From Lagopus muta (Eukaryota; Chordata; Aves; Galliformes; Phasianidae): 64,000 bases of DNA. The position numbers were made by a program, and so were the translations under genes. Shown in pieces: positions 1 to 11,689 of this stretch. The stretch lies in assembly GCF_023343835.1 (NCBI RefSeq), contig NC_064472.1, positions 48,689,652 through 48,753,651 on the forward strand, given 5' to 3'. Within the stretch, counting starts at the first letter, position 1, and each line of letters starts with the position of its first letter. The notes below the pieces were generated by a model. That model worked only from the letters and a program-made list of their open reading frames with translations. It did no database searches and was not told the origin of the DNA.

Positions 1-1029
1 GTTGGTTATTTATTTATTTATTTATTTATTTACCCTAACACCCATGTGTACCAGTTTTCATCTGGTTCTAGGCTGTCCAGGAGAGTTAACTTACCAAACA
101 ACAGACATAAGCATAAAAGGTCTTCTTTGGCCCTCTAAGAAGCTTGACTGAAGCTGTCTGCCAAGTACAATACAACACAGCTGAAATCAGACTGAGTAAG
201 GCTGTTCATACCTGCACTTTTCATAAAATCATTGATTATTTCAATGAAATTTGAGTATTATCATATAATTATTATTATTTTTTTAATCCAAAATATTACA
301 CGGTAAAGTACCTGCAGGTAAAACACATCTTAAACCACCGTGTTTTTTATACACGCTGGCCTAAAAACAAATTCTAGCTCAGGAAGCCTTGGTTTGGAAT
401 GTGGTTGCTCTGCCCATGTCCTGTTTTCCAGGTCAGTGATGTCAAAACAAACAAGATTGAAAACTTCACTGTTCATAAAGTTTTCCCAAATCTCTTGACT
501 TAGTGTCACAGTAACACCACAGCACATAACTCTGTTTTGTTTTCTCTTGGTGTTGCCTGCTGCCTGGTCAGGTATCTCCTCACAATTTGCCATATTCTCA
601 TTGCATTCTTACCTATGATTTACTGTTCAAAAAACCACCAACTGTCTAAAGGCTTGAAACCCACTGTACTTGCAGCTCAGTGTTGTAATTATGCAAACAT
701 TCTGCTCCAGCTACTAACGCCTGAACCTAGCCGCCTACCTCACTCTCAGCTGGGTTTTCTATGTGGCAATACAGGCATTATGAATGTGCGATGCTCCCAA
801 GAAGACATACGCTTATTTTCTGAGATTGCTCTTAACTGCCAGAATTGATTACGAAGGTTAAAAGTAGCATTGAAACACGTTTAGTAAAAACCCAACCCAA
901 CAATAAGCTGTGGAGCACCATTTTTCAGCGTTGTTGTATGATTTATCTCTTTATTTACACTGTTTATCTTAGCAGGCATTTCTCAAAGATGCCTTGCTCC
1001 CTAGGACATTCAGGACCCTTTCCACTGAA
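1..1029. other. Upstream flank of FER, no gene supported
   Basis: AT-rich sequence upstream of the CpG island. It opens with a short TTTA tetranucleotide tract at about 6-32. Two open frames of about 90-100 codons (330-593 on the minus strand, 537-848 on the plus strand) have no recognisable domain, no convincing codon character and no clear splice context, so I treat them as chance. Nothing else is recognised here. Confidence 0.5.
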
Positions 1030-1960
1030 CCTCACCCGCTACCGGGGCAAACCAGCTCAGGCCAAGGCCGCTCCCGCAGCACAGCCCCACTGCGCCTTGC
1101 GGGAAACCCACCCACCGCCCTACCACCCTCTACGCCGCTCTAGCCCCGCCCCTCCCCGCCTTCCGCCAATCGAGTCGCCCTGTGAGCCAAGGGGCGGCAG
1201 CTGTGGCGCGTGTTCCCTCGCTGATTGGCCGGTAGCCACTGAGCGTCAGCCGGGGGCGGAGATCGCCAGGAGTGGCTGAGAGGAAGAAGACAGCCGAGAG
1301 CTGATTCGCCGCCGTCTGTCACGTGGTACTAGAGGGGCTGTGACGCCCGCCGTGGCGGAGGGGCTCGGCTTGTCAGGTAGGTGGGTGCCGTGCGCGCCGC
1401 CACCGCTGGTGCCCGCGCCCCGCCACCGGCGCCGGGCCCTCGGGGGGCTGCTGCCCTCCTCACGTCCGGTCTGGCCCGGCCGTGCCGCGGGGCGGGGGGA
1501 CGGGGAACGGGTAGGCCAGGCCCAGCCCGGCCAGGCGCGGGGCTTCACCTGCGGGCGGGGCGGGGCGGACACCACTTGCGCTTCCCTCCGAAGGGGCAGT
1601 GGCGGTATCCAGCCGCCTCCCACGGCCAGGCGCGGGGCGGTGGCTCCGGTTGCAACCCGCACGGCGGCGGCGGCGGCTCCGCCCCGTGAGGCAGGAGGCG
1701 CGGCGGGCGCCATCCCCGCCCCCGCCCTAGGGACTGCTGCCGAGGCCGGGGGTCCGAGCTCGGCGGAGCGGACAGGAAGAGGACAGCGCCCGGCGGCGGC
1801 ACTGTCGCTAGCCGAGGGTCAGCGGCTGCCGCTCTGCCGTGTGCCCCCCTCACGAACACCGCAGTCCGTCCCGCCGCTCCTTGTTTCCCTTCGGCAGTGC
1901 CTTGAGGGTTGGAGACTTCTGTACTCCTTGCAGGTTCGGTTTCGAGAGCGCGGCAGGCGC
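1030..1960. promoter_or_regulatory. FER: CpG island promoter of FER
   Basis: A sharp rise in G+C and CpG density from about 1030 to about 1960 stands out from the AT-rich flanks and marks a vertebrate CpG-island promoter. Visible elements are a CCAAT box at 1166-1170, an inverted CCAAT (ATTGG) at 1224-1228, a GC box at about 1252-1260 and an E-box CACGTG at 1320-1325. No TATA box is evident, which fits a broadly expressed TATA-less gene such as FER. The open frames of 60-290 codons inside the island on both strands are what low stop-codon frequency in GC-rich DNA produces, and none shows a known domain. The island could also serve an unseen divergent transcript to the left. Confidence 0.85.
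1270..1376 (+). other. FER: Probable FER exon 1 (5' UTR)
   Basis: The proposed first exon lies in the CpG island just downstream of the inverted CCAAT and GC boxes and ends at a good donor, CAG|GTAGGT, with GT at 1377-1378. It contains no FER coding sequence, which fits the untranslated first exon of vertebrate FER genes. The start is nominal. Placement is inference from promoter position and donor quality; a cDNA or CAGE tag would settle it. Confidence 0.5.
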
Positions 1961-2794
1961 TTCTTGAGGCTGCAGTGTGTGTGTGATGTTCTCAGAGTCC
2001 GGTCCGGGCAGATGCGGCATGTCAGATCCTGGGCTTGGCGTTTTGGGGGGCACGACAGGCTTACGGGTTTGGTGCATGAAGATGAGCACACAGGATGGCG
2101 TTACCTGTTCTTTTCTGTACAGGAATGCTTCTTTTCCAGTGAACGTAGTCACCAGTGTGGACATCTGGGTTTGTTGCTCTTTCCAACAACCTGTTTTCTG
2201 TTCTCCTAACAGGAGAAAAAGGAAGTGGAACCTCCCAATGATGTGACATAACTTTCCCACGCTCTTTAACAAACTTCCTCAGAATAACTCTGATGCTCTG
2301 CCTTATCTTGTTTTCAGCATCTTTGAACTAGTTGTAATACGGGCCACATCTGAAACTCTTGATTTTCAAGATCAAAAGAACTTAATGGGTATTATTATAA
2401 GTGTACTGACAAGGTCACACATGGTAAAGGTGTGTTTTCCTACAGAGATCACTGACGTGGTGAGCTGTGTGTGCGAGTCTTTGGAATGTGCCAGGAGGTG
2501 GGAAGTTCACACTTGCTGTCTGTCTGCAGTCGAAACAAATTGCTACTGATATACACGTATTATAGGATAAGTTATGGTACCTGTTTCCTCCTTTAACTGG
2601 TTCAATTTTGATCTATTATGGCACACTGTCAGTGGTGCTGCAACCATGGATGTCCAATTGTGCAGTGTTATCCCCAGAGGAGCTGAGCTTTGAACTTCTT
2701 AGAAGGGAAAGCTATAAGAAATAAGGAGAATAAGGGAAAGATATATAAGAAGCCTGTGCAAGGTTCCTTTCTGACTGACCAAAAGCTTATAAGG

Positions 2795-3022
2795 CCTTAC
2801 ATTGCATCAGGAGAGATTCAGATTGGATATTAGAAAAATCTCTCAGAAATGAGCTGTAGTGCAATTGGATCGGGCTGCCCAGGGTGGTGGTGCAGTGGCT
2901 GTCTCTGGAGGTGTTCAGGAAACAGATGCGTGTGACACTGAAGGGCGTGAGTTGACTAGATAGTTGGACTAGATAGTCATACAGGTGTTTTCTCACCTTA
3001 ATGATTCTATGATTTTATGATT
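2795..3022 (+). mobile_element. CR1 LINE, 3' fragment
   Basis: Degraded CR1 tail. It contains the conserved end of ORF2, with text equivalent to the lead-in of the [10 protein letters not shown] block at about 2872-2895, then the 3' UTR phrase about a line of defence against the target, and the terminal octamers (ATTCTATG ATTTTATG) at about 3003-3022. The 5' end is truncated, as is usual for CR1. Confidence 0.8.
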
Positions 3023-3040
3023 TAATTATCACCAAGATCC

Positions 3041-3230
3041 TCAGAATCATAGAATGATTTGGATTGGAAGGGACCTCAAGGATTGTCTGATTTCAACCTC
3101 TGTGATGCAGGCAGTATTGATACCCCCTCATTCAGGTGCTATCCAACCTGACCTTGGGATGGGACATCCACAGCTTCTCAGGGCAGCCTGAGCCTCCTTG
3201 CTTTCCCACAAGTGTAACTTCATTCATTAC
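3041..3230 (-). mobile_element. CR1 LINE, 3' fragment, tail-to-tail with the previous one
   Basis: Minus-strand CR1 3' end that begins with the octamer-like AATCATAGAATG and GGAAGGGACCTC, typical of the reversed CR1 3' UTR, and runs into the reversed end of ORF2. It lies about 20 bases from the plus-strand tail at 2795-3022, so the two 3' ends face each other. Confidence 0.8.
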
Positions 3231-4297
3231 TGAATCTCTGAGGAACATTCTCCTTCAGTTGGTGTTCGGACTGCTGTGTTAAGCGCATCTGAAATCTCTC
3301 TGTCATTTGACTGTGAGCACAGGCTGGGGTAGGGGATGCAAGGATTCTAAGGTAGAGTGATGTGAAGGAAAAGTGGACCTTCCTTCAGAGGGGGACAAGT
3401 TAACATGTGCTTCACTGTAAGGAGGAGACTGAACACAGGGAAGCAAGAGCATGTGACTGTGTGCTGCACTGTCAGCAGGAACTACAAATTTTATTTCTCT
3501 TGCTGAAGGCATTCTGTGCCTGGGTTAGTGCTTCACAAAGCATGCAGGAGGGTTTGCTGACAACAGGCAGGCTGGTTCTAGGCTCCAGCCCCAGGCAGGC
3601 TTCCCGTGGCCTGTGCTGTGCCTGCGCACAGACCCCACTTCCTGCCTGCTGCAAGGGGAGGTGGGCCGTCCTGTTGGCCCATGGGCTGGCAGCTGGCCGG
3701 CACTATGCCTTACAAGGAGGTGGGTGAACTGCATGAGGTCACCGCTTCGCAGGGAGGAGGATTTTCTTCAGTGTGTGGGAAGTGGGTCTGGAAGAGGAAG
3801 GGGGAGTCTTTGGCTGAGAGGAGGGAGGAGGAGCGGCAAGAGGAGAGCTGAAATTCACTTCTGCAGAAACTAAACTGTGTACGCCCTCTTATCTGGAGAT
3901 AAAGGAGGCTGCCCTGTAGTACCGCTGAGTTACATTTTTCATGTATTTGCCTTATAAACATAGATTTAGAAAACTTGAGCAGAGAGGATTGTTATACAGG
4001 AGAGGGAGGCTTGGAATGGTTGAGTATTTGGCATTTAATTAGGGAGTAAAAGCATTTAAAGTACTATGTGTGTAAATATGCATTAGGTGACCACAGTGCC
4101 TTAGAGAAGATTTCTTTTGAGAATTATTAATAACAAATTATTGGAATCCATGACTTTGTTTTTGGATTTTAAGAAAGGATGGTTACCTTTATTTTTAAGA
4201 GACACATGCGTGGTGGTGTACAGTGTGCAGTGCAAGGCACGTCTTGTAAGTGCTTAATATGCAGCGTGTATCTATAATTACTTGTTTTTTCTTTAAG

Positions 4298-4361
4298 GAC
4301 AACTTCTTGTGACAAGGAGTTTGGATTGCCATCATCTCATATCATGAAATCACATTTCAGG
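4298..4361 (+). other. FER: Candidate FER exon 2 (5' UTR)
   Basis: A 64-base segment is bounded by a pyrimidine-rich acceptor (TTTTTTCTTTAAG, AG at 4296-4297) and a donor GTACGA at 4362. It has no extended open frame and would splice between the CpG-island exon and the ATG exon at 30042. Vertebrate FER transcripts do carry more than one untranslated exon. The call rests on splice-site shape and position only. Confidence 0.45.
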
Positions 4362-6672
4362 GTACGACTGTAATTTTTTTAAATTATTTTAACAAGTTCA
4401 AGTGCAGAATTAAGTTTGTTGCAAGTGTCGTGAATCTGAAGCAGTTTAGATTTTCTCAATGCTGGGTATTTCTGTGATGATAAGTTCCTGGTAAGTTTCT
4501 GCTCAGTGCGGTTATTAATCTGAGTGATTGAATTGTACTTCATCTTCTACTTTAATTCTCAGATCACTGTTTCATCTACAGTTGCCAGTTTCCTTTACAT
4601 TACTGCCGTTCTGCACTACATGCAAGTGCCAGATGGTTTAACTTCACTTTCCAACTTACTTTCCCACATCTGAGCTTGTTACTAACTGGCTCACTGCACA
4701 CCTATAGTTGACACAGCCGAGCACAGAGACAGCTCCTCATGTTCATTGCTGTTCTGTGGCTTGGTGACTGTTCTCTTGCCAGGGGTACTAGTTTGTCAGG
4801 GCTCCTCACCTCCAAAATGTATTAATCAGCTTGAAAGGACGTAGTTCTGGTTGCTTAGTCATGTCTGTGTTGTGAGCTTGCTTTTTGAGCAGCAGAGATA
4901 TTTTGTTAGGCTTTCTGATGTCATTGCGCTTTTCTGCTGAGGGCAGAGGTACTACTTGGACCAGAACTTGCACTTAGTTTCTGGTTTGGCTGAATGTGGT
5001 GTAATAGCAGTAGTTGTGTGCTTTGAGACATTCCTGTCACATAGTTCTGTACTGACACTCTCACATGAAGCTTTCTACCGTTACAGGAAAAATGTCATTT
5101 AGGATATGCTTTGCAATACTGCTTCCATGATAATGTAATACATTTGGAACTACAGTCTCATTACGCACCAATAATGAAAATAAGTAATGAATAACTACTT
5201 AATTGTTTTTATTGTTAGGCATTTTTCTTCACGGTGTTCAGATTTTGTTTTGAAGACCATCCTTTCACAAGGTCTTTTGTAATTTTCATCGTAAAGTCGC
5301 AGTGCCTCCAGCCTTTATTTCATATTATGTTTTTGGAAGCTATTTATTTTGACGAAGCTGAGGCATGAAGAAATTAATACTTAGCATCAAAATAAATTAC
5401 CGTAATTAAGGCCTAATGAAAAATCAATTATCTTTTAAATAGAGGCAACCCGTGAAAAGTTTGTGAATTGTTTACTGTTATGCGAGAGCTCTTCAACAGA
5501 AGAAGAAATGGAATCCAGAGTAATATTAATGTGTGTTAATCACAAATTATTTGTTCCTTGAAACTGCTCATTTAGAAACTGAGAGACACAAAATTACAGC
5601 AGTGAGCTTGATGGCATTGTGGAGATGAGCCCCTCTGACAGAACGCTGAATCATCCCCAGAGCTCTCCATCCTCTAATAAATGAGTCGGGCATTTATTGG
5701 GGTTTGTAATTACATGGTCACATAATACATGTTCCAAGGAGGGTGGCATTTAGAGTTTCATCCTCAATTTGTGAATCTTTTAATTTCACAACTTGATTTG
5801 TCAGCTCTGCTACTTTTCTTCAGTTCTGTTTATGCATGACTTTTTGCTTTAGAAAGACTGGAAAATCTGATTTCGTACTTTTACAGTGTATTGAAATTCA
5901 CATTGTTATCATATTTACATGGTTTGCAGTTTGTACTGCAATAGTAAGTTGTTTTTTCTCTGAACAAAACAGACTGGACTGGAGGACTATGAATATTGTT
6001 TTCTGAGTATTTAATAAAGGCAGGAGTAAGTTTATTGAATATTTGGTGTTTAATGCTCAGACAAGTAATGTGTCAATAATATTTCAGCTAGTGTTGAGAA
6101 AATAAGTTTAACTTTGGTGACCGTATGAACAATTAAGAATACAGTCTTGGTATAAATCTGCTTAGTTTTTGAATACTTAAAGCCTGTCTTATTTGTTATG
6201 CAATTTTATGCAGGTTTTTTTTTCTTTTTTTTTTTAATAGTGAAGTTAGTGTAGTATATTGCCACCAGATCTGTTAAGATACAGTCTTTGAATATATGTA
6301 TTTTTTCTTTTATTTTTTTCCCTTCAGGGAATATCTGACTCCAAAGCAGTGGTTTCTGCTTGGAAATGTTCATTAATGTAAGACACTGTCCTCATGAAAC
6401 TTCTTCCAGAGAAGGGGTGCATTTTAAATAAGGTGATTAAATTTAAAAAATGTGAAAGCGTGGACAATTCTACGAAACACTGAATAAAGGTATTTAAAAA
6501 AAAAATAAAATTGTCCTATCCCTTCAGCAAACTGTTATGACAAGTGCTTTTGTAGACAATTTCAGTGAAAAACATTCAGCTTTAGAGTGCCATTCCACTA
6601 ACAAAAAGCTGAAAAGCATGAACGCGGAACACACACCTGCTTTTTGTTGGTGTGAGTTTGTCATATGTTGAA

Positions 6673-6725
6673 ACACACGCGCGCACACGCACACACTCAC
6701 ACACACAAGAAAAAAAAAAAGAAAG
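6673..6725. repeat. CA/CG microsatellite plus A-rich tract
   Basis: Imperfect CA repeat interrupted by CG dinucleotides at 6673-6708, followed directly by an A-rich run to about 6725. Confidence 0.9.
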
Positions 6726-6919
6726 AAAAAAACAATCCTAAGGCGCTATGAGTGGTGTGCTTACTCTGAAGGAGAGTTGCCTTTCCATCATTTCTATGGT
6801 ATATGATTGTTCACCAGTTCAATTAAAAAGATGTGGTAACTGAGCAGATGAAAGGAAATGATTAATTTGCAAATGCACGAAAATGTTAGCAGTTGAAAGT
6901 TGGAGAAAAATGGATTTGA

Positions 6920-7747
6920 TGGATAGACAACTCCCTGGATAAAGGATTGGCTGGATGGTTGTACTCAGAGAGTTCTGATCAGTTGTGCAGTGCCCAAGTG
7001 GAGACCAGTGACAAGTGGGTTTTCTCAGGGATCGCTGTTGGGTCTGGTGCTACTTAACATCTTTGTAGGCAGTGTGGACAGTGGGATTGAGTGCACTCTC
7101 AACAGGTTTGCAGACAACACCAGGCTGAGTGGTGCAGTTGACTCTAGAGGAATGGGATGCTATCCGGAGGGACCTGGACAGGTTTGAGAGGTGGGCCTGT
7201 GCCAACCTCATGAAGTTCAACAAGGCAAAGTGCAAGGTCCGGCATTTGGGTTGCGGCAATCTCAAGAACAGATACAAGTTGGGTGGAGAATGGCTTGAGA
7301 GAAGCCCAAAGGAGAAGATTTGGGATAGTCAGTTAATGAAATTCAACATGAGTCTGCAGTGTGCACTTGCAGCCCAGAAAGTCAGCCATTTTCTGGGCTG
7401 CATCAAGAGAAGAGTGAAGAGTAGTTTGAGGGAGGTGATTCTGCCCCTTTACTCTGCTGTTGTAAGACCCCAACCTGGAATACTGCATCCAGTTCTGGAG
7501 CCCCCAACACAAGAAGGATATGGAGCAAATGGAGCAGGTTCAGAGGAGGACAGAGATGATCAAAGGCTGGAGTACCTCCCCTACAAGGACAGGCTGTGAG
7601 CTGGGGCTCTTCCGCCTGAAAAAGGCTCCAAGAAGACCTTAAAGCAGCTTTCCAGTACGTGAAGGGGGCATCCCTGCCTATAGCAGGGGGATTGGAACTA
7701 GAAGATTTTAAGGATCCCTTCCAATCCAAGCCATTCTATGATTCCAT
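6920..7747 (+). mobile_element. CR1 LINE, 5'-truncated, degraded RT to 3' end
   Basis: Plus-strand CR1 of about 830 bases. It starts within the reverse-transcriptase part of ORF2: a decayed version of the [11 protein letters not shown] block is at about 7014-7050 and the FADD-box region, read here as FADNT, at about 7108-7122. It continues through the C-terminal half and ends in the 3' octamer region near 7735-7747. Several stops and frameshifts break the frame, so it is inactive. The longest remaining open piece, 7129-7599, covers the region between the catalytic core and the C-terminus. Confidence 0.88.
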
Positions 7748-8460
7748 GAAATGTGCAGTTGAGAAACTGTAGAGAATTATAAGGTGTGTAATAAAGTATC
7801 AGGAAGGCCTTTCAGTGACCATTTCTGCCTCTTGCATTAGGTGAACGTTGAAACTGGAGTGGCAAATTTCTCATCAGTAAATGTGTAAAGTAAATCTGAT
7901 TAAGAAGCTTATTTGACATCTGAAAATATGTAATGTGTTCAAAAAAAATTTTTTTTTTTTTAAATTGGAGAGGAGAATTACGTGCTTAACTCTGGTCAGA
8001 AATCTCGGTTTTATTCAGTCCTTGTCTTCCTCTACAGGTTAAAAATAAGAACATCATCAGTCTATCTGGATTGTGTCTGCAGTGTGGTCCATAAAGACAT
8101 TACAGATTTAGATATGAAAACAGATGGTTGTTACCAGTTATTGCAGCAGGATGGCTCATGTCTTACTGCATGTTTTTTTTCTTAGATTAAATTGGGATTT
8201 CAGATATAAAGACGCTGTTAGTGAAATTCCTGTAAAGTATCCCGGAGAATAGTAAGGCAAGAATTCACACAGGGATTTAAATAATTATTGCATAAAATAC
8301 AAATGTTTCTATCATCTTTTATTTATTTATTTTTTTTCTGAAGAATCACCGTCAGTGGTTCTGTGTTCTGAAGAGCGTTTATTTCATGAATAAAATAATT
8401 AGCTGGTATCCTCTCTGGAAAGAATACTTTTGATACTCAAAATGAAATACTACTGTAAAA

Positions 8461-8486
8461 AACAAACAAACAAACAAACAAAAAAC
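8461..8486. repeat. CAAA microsatellite
   Basis: About six copies of CAAA, ending in an A run. Confidence 0.9.
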
Positions 8487-9544
8487 AGGCTGCTGTTGTA
8501 ATAAGTTCATTTAGACTGAGTCTTATGTATGCAAACACTCTTCCACATCAGGCATTTATGCATGCCTTTTATTGTTCTTGTGTACTTCAGCATTATTTTT
8601 TCCAGAGACATTGGAGGTTAATGTCCACATCTTGTCACAGTTTGGTCTGACACCCAGTATGTTATAATATAAGTAAACATAATTAAAGCTTAGTCCATTT
8701 ATACATTTTCGAATGAGGTAATGCATCTCAGGAGTGTTCTTTACAACTAGGGATGATATCTGAGCAAAACTGACTGAACCTGAAATAGTAGGATAGCTTT
8801 TTTCGTGTTTCCTGAAGAGTTATATTTTCATAAGGTGTTTGTATTAAAATTGTTATGTATGTGAATTTGCACCGCAAGAACAATATTTGAGAAGTTGCAA
8901 ACGTCTGGTTCAGTCATCTGTCTTTTGAGTGACTGCCCTTATAGTGAGAGTCACTTTATCTCATCTAAAAGAAGGAGTTACCATAGTAAGCATTTTTCAG
9001 GACGTGGAGCATGCAAAGGAAACGTCATCCAGATGAGTTACAGCAAATAAAAATTTCAGACAGTGTCTTTTATCAAATTACATTGTATGATTTATATCCT
9101 ACAGTGTAAGAGTCTGGCAAATAAGCTATGAGGAAGGGATTCTGTTCTTGGACTTGTGTTTCTTATGGGCTAGTTTCCCATGTAAAGCACCATGAGGCTG
9201 ATCTACATTTAATGTGGTACAGCGCCAAGGAAATAAGTGATCTGAGGAAAATTGAATGAATTATGAATTACCTAAAAAGTGTTGTATAAACCAGAAGGAT
9301 GTAGTTGGCTTAATGAAGGTGGAAAGAAGCAGCCACCACCGTATTGCTTTCTGAATTTCTTTTCAGTGAATGATAAATGCTTGGAACTATACTATCTTTC
9401 TCTTACAGAGACCTGTGTGTCATATATTACAAACCATTGGTGAGTCTTTGGTCTAATTATTTTGGCATCTGGGATAAATTCTGTTTGATGTTGGGCCATA
9501 GGGAGAAAATAATACAGTTGGATCATAGTAGCCCTGTGCAGCAG

Positions 9545-9925
9545 TGTAGGCTTGGGAAAGGGTGGCTTGAAAGTTGACTGTCAGAAAGTGGGGTAGAGGG
9601 TGCTGGTTGTCAGCCAGCTGAACATCAATGAGCCAGCAGTGTGCCCAGCTGGCCAAAAATGCCAGTGTCATACTGTTCCTCTGTGTGGCACTGGTGAGAC
9701 TGCACCTTGCGTGCTTTGTTCAGTTTTGGACCCCTCTCCAGAAGAAGAGCATTGAGTTGCTTGACTGTGTGCCAGGAGGGCACCAAAGATGGTGAAGGAA
9801 TTGGAAAACAAGAGCTATGAGGATTTACTGAGGGGACTGAAATTGATTGAACTGAAATTAGAGAAGAGGAGGCTGAGGGAGACCTTATAGCTCTGTACAA
9901 CTGCGTGATAGGAGATTGAGCACAG
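9545..9925 (+). mobile_element. CR1 LINE fragment, degraded ORF2 C-terminal region
   Basis: Plus-strand CR1 fragment recognisable from the conserved C-terminal ORF2 blocks (mutated MSQQCA at about 9627-9645, [14 protein letters not shown] at about 9689-9715, then the [13 protein letters not shown] stretch at about 9860-9890). It is heavily mutated with no open frame and lacks a 3' UTR. It abuts a minus-strand CR1. Confidence 0.75.
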
Positions 9926-9938
9926 AGGATATTATTCA

Positions 9939-10318
9939 GAGAATCACACACAGAACTGCAGAGATTTGAAGGAACATCACAATATCATCAAGTCTAACAC
10001 CCCTGCTAATAATATATAATAGGTTGCATAGGTAGATATTCATACAGATCTTAAATATCTCCATAGAAGGTGTCTCCACAACTTCTCTGGGGAATCTGTT
10101 CCAGTGTTCTGCCATCTTTAACATAAAGAAATTCTTCTGTGTGTTTATACGGAACTTTCTGTGTCCGAGGTTCCGAGGTTAGGCCATTACACCTTATCTT
10201 ACTGCTTTACACCAGCAAGAAGAGCCGGGCCTCATCAATTTGCTTTCCGCCTCCCTTTACATCATGAGCATCAACTATTGCCTTGCCTGGGCTGCATGTT
10301 ATGAACAGAAATCGTCTT
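9939..10318 (-). mobile_element. CR1 LINE, 3' fragment
   Basis: Minus-strand CR1: the reversed 3' terminus starts at about 9939, followed by the reversed 3' UTR and the reversed [12 protein letters not shown] block at about 10080-10115, then decays toward 10318, where the mariner copy begins. It sits in a cluster of at least seven transposon segments between 9.5 and 12.5 kb. Confidence 0.72.
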
Positions 10319-10324
10319 GAGCCA

Positions 10325-10872
10325 CATACAGATAGGTTGTTCCAAAAGTAAAGCCTCCTATTTATTTCTATGGAAACTACAACTGATACAAAGAGCATAG
10401 TAACGCTGTTTGATAGAGCACATCTCAACTACAAAACACTAATTTCCAACTTAGTCACTACCATTAACTATGCATTTTCACCAGTGATGAGTAAAAGCTT
10501 GCATACTGCCCTCATAAAAATCTCAACCAGAGGAGGTGACTTACTGTCATCAAGACTGAAACACACCATCCACCACATCACTGTGCTGACATCCACTATT
10601 TGGTCTCCATAAATGTTCAGCAAGCATCAATGAATGTCAGTAGATGCAGTTTTTTCTGCATGGTGAAATTCAGTGACCAGTCTTTGCTTCGTATGCACTT
10701 CCGCATTGACACAGTTTTGTCAGGCTGCCCCTCTGCTGCTATCTGTAACACAGCAACAAGATGTCATGGGTTGGGAAGGTTGTGCCTCTGTTGTTATACC
10801 ATCTATGTCCTCTTCTGATGTTAGGAGTCAATAAAATACAAGGCATTACTTTTGGAGCAGCCCTCACAAAGT
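10325..10872 (-). mobile_element. Short (internally deleted) Galluhop-type mariner
   Basis: About 550 bases bounded by inverted copies of a terminal sequence close to GGCTGCTCCAAAAGTAATGC: CCAAAAGTAAAGCCTCCTAT at the left and the reverse complement ending TTACTTTTGGAGCAGCC at the right (about 10840-10862). The interior carries both ends of a mariner element but lacks most of the transposase. The copy at 18010-18560 shows the same arrangement on the other strand, so this is a non-autonomous deletion family rather than a one-off decay. Family identity is from recall of chicken Galluhop/Mariner1. Confidence 0.8.
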
Positions 10873-10917
10873 ACACACAATTGTGTATTTATAATTTTTA
10901 AGTCCAGAGAGTCCTAT

Positions 10918-11560
10918 TCAGGCTCCAGTTGGTCCAGGAGAACCTCATGAAGTTCAACAAAACCAAGTGCAACATCTTGGGTATGGATCACGGCAACCTC
11001 CACTACTACCAATACAAGCTTGGGGATTAAAAGATTGAACACAGCTGTGTGGTAAATGTACTGCTTGGTGGTACTAGTGGACAGGAAGCTGGACATGAGG
11101 CAGCCGTGTGCCTAGAGAGATGTGGACTGTTTGGACCATGTCCAGAGGAGGGCCACAAAAATGATCCAAGGGATGGAACACATCTACAAGGATACACTGA
11201 GAGAGCTGCGGCTGTTATGCCTGAAGAAGAGAAGGCTACAGAGAGACCTGAAAGTGGCCTTTCAGTATCAGAGATGGGCTGTAAGAAAGAAGGGGACAGA
11301 CTTTAGCAGTGTCTGTTGTGACAGGAATGGGAAAATGGTTTCAAACCAAAAGAATGTAGATTTGGACTGGATATATGGAAAAAGTGTTTCATAGTGAAGG
11401 TGATGAGACACTCAAACAGGTTTGCCTGAGATGTGGTGGAAGGTCTGTCCCTGGGGACGTTGAGGGTGGGGCCAGTGGGGGACCCTGAGCAACCTGATAC
11501 AGCTGTGGATGTTCCTGTTGACTACAGTGGGGTTGTACTATAAGGGTTCTGTGATTTTGT
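10918..11560 (+). mobile_element. CR1 LINE, 5'-truncated, degraded
   Basis: Plus-strand CR1, about 640 bases. It begins at the NLMKFNK-like ORF2 block (about 10943-10965), passes the [13 protein letters not shown] block (about 11139-11165) and the EKRRLQRDL-like block (about 11225-11250), and reaches a decayed 3' UTR and octamer near 11545-11560. Multiple frameshifts are present. Confidence 0.8.
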
Positions 11561-11689
11561 TTTCAAATTCCTTTATCAAAACAGAAATCACAACGGCATA
11601 TTTTTTACTGTTCAGAGCGATGAGTTAAGCCAACGTATCAAAATGCATACAATTTTTTTTACCTTTCTTTGTGTCAGCGCTGGCCTCCC

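Larger units (their letters stand above)
1377..4297 (+). other. FER: FER intron 1 (proposed)
   Basis: The first 600 bases are still CpG-island sequence. Two CR1 tails lie at 2795-3230. The stretch 3300-3960 is locally G+C and purine rich (strong polypurine run at about 3790-3850) and carries an inverted pair of GATA motifs, TTATCT at 3889-3894 and AGATAA at 3897-3902. Open frames of 60-106 codons there have no domain I recognise. No RNA gene was seen. Confidence 0.45.

Noticed and set aside
330..848. Open frames of 87 and 103 codons upstream of the island, possible divergent gene
   Set aside because: No known domain, no splice context and no promoter of their own visible; they overlap on opposite strands.
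1246..2272. Long open frames on both strands across the CpG island (up to 289 codons)
   Set aside because: GC-rich DNA has few stop codons; the frames overlap on opposite strands, are Pro/Arg/Ala-rich and contain no recognisable domain.
3303..3961. Cluster of open frames and high G+C, possible second promoter or gene
   Set aside because: CpG density is not raised as in the real island and no frame has a recognisable domain; kept only as a note on composition.
4475..4530. C/D-box snoRNA-like pattern (TGATGAT ... CTGA)
   Set aside because: No terminal stem and no internal C'/D' boxes; the short motifs are expected by chance.
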